Shown here in pieces: positions 63,979 to 64,000 of a stretch of 64,000 bases of DNA. The translations under genes and the position numbers were made by a program. The notes beneath the pieces are model-generated. The model did no database searches. It was not told the origin of the DNA and worked only from the letters and a program-made list of their open reading frames with translations. The stretch is taken from the NCBI GenBank assembly GCA_966212505.1, contig CBIHRS010000025.1, positions 1 through 64,000 on the forward strand, written 5' to 3'. Every line of letters starts with the position of its first letter. Positions within the stretch are counted from its first letter, which is position 1. Origin of the DNA: CAMLIZ01 sp966212505. Its GTDB lineage: Bacteria; Pseudomonadota; Gammaproteobacteria; Burkholderiales; Burkholderiaceae_C.

Positions 63979-64000
63979 ATGGGCGAAATCGCATGGGCGC
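63979..64000 (+). CDS. Possible start of a divergent gene cut by the window edge
   Basis: An ATG at 63979 preceded by GAGG at seven bases opens a frame MGEIAWA that runs off the window. Only seven codons are visible, so nothing can be said about the product. The ribosome-binding site and the long divergent spacer to etfB are the only support. Confidence 0.3.

Overview
The window is 64 kb of dense, GC-rich chromosomal core DNA. Gene content and order fit a beta-proteobacterium of the order Burkholderiales, probably near the Rubrivivax/Methylibium/Leptothrix group. That placement is my inference from gene order and protein character; no 16S gene is present. Genes are packed with 1-8 bp overlaps, and almost all are on the minus strand. 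I see no insertion sequence, prophage, CRISPR array, toxin-antitoxin pair or defence island.

Layout, left to right. (1) 1-4629: ppsA (PEP synthase, cut by the left edge), then on the plus strand an HD-GYP-like protein and the PEP synthase regulatory kinase/phosphatase ppsR. (2) 4623-19704, minus: one long run from rpsB and tsf through pyrH, frr, uppS, cdsA, dxr, rseP, bamA, skp/ompH, lpxD, fabZ, lpxA, lpxB and rnhB to a TrmH-family methyltransferase. It joins translation factors to isoprenoid, phospholipid, lipid A and outer-membrane-protein assembly, with stop/start overlaps at most junctions. (3) 19899-24147, plus: amidase, DadA-like dehydrogenase and nnr, convergent with rnr (RNase R). (4) 26492-26576: tRNA-Leu(CAG) with its own promoter and terminator. 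(5) 26690-45820, minus: scpB, rluB, ndk, rlmN, pilW, rodZ-like, ispG, hisS, yfgM-like, bamB, der, hfq, hflX, hflK, hflC, a DUF2065 gene, hisZ, purA and a phosphoribosyltransferase, ending at a strong terminator. (6) 46014-52640: rluD, bamD (divergent), a DinG-like helicase, a YdcH-like protein, a PP2C phosphatase (plus), a secreted coiled-coil protein and zapE. (7) 52648-58738, minus: the 2-oxoglutarate dehydrogenase operon sucA-sucB-lpdA, with a small SHOCT/PspC gene and a GC-rich palindromic repeat inserted before lpdA. (8) 58973-64000: a small cysteine-cluster protein (plus), a nitronate monooxygenase-like protein, and an etfB-etfA-acyl-CoA dehydrogenase operon whose upstream region carries two separate palindromes.

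Functionally, most of the window serves envelope biogenesis (BamA, BamB, BamD, Skp, LpxA/B/D, FabZ, CdsA, UppS, RseP), translation and RNA modification, and central carbon or acyl-CoA metabolism. I did not find a convincing undescribed multi-gene system. The items most worth a second look are the two operator-like palindromes before etfB, the triplicated IPNPLQ motif in the RluB tail, the PspC insertion in the odh operon, the degenerate HD-GYP protein beside ppsA/ppsR, and the orphan cysteine-cluster protein. Many very long open frames lie antisense to real genes here; they follow from the high GC content and are not listed as genes.
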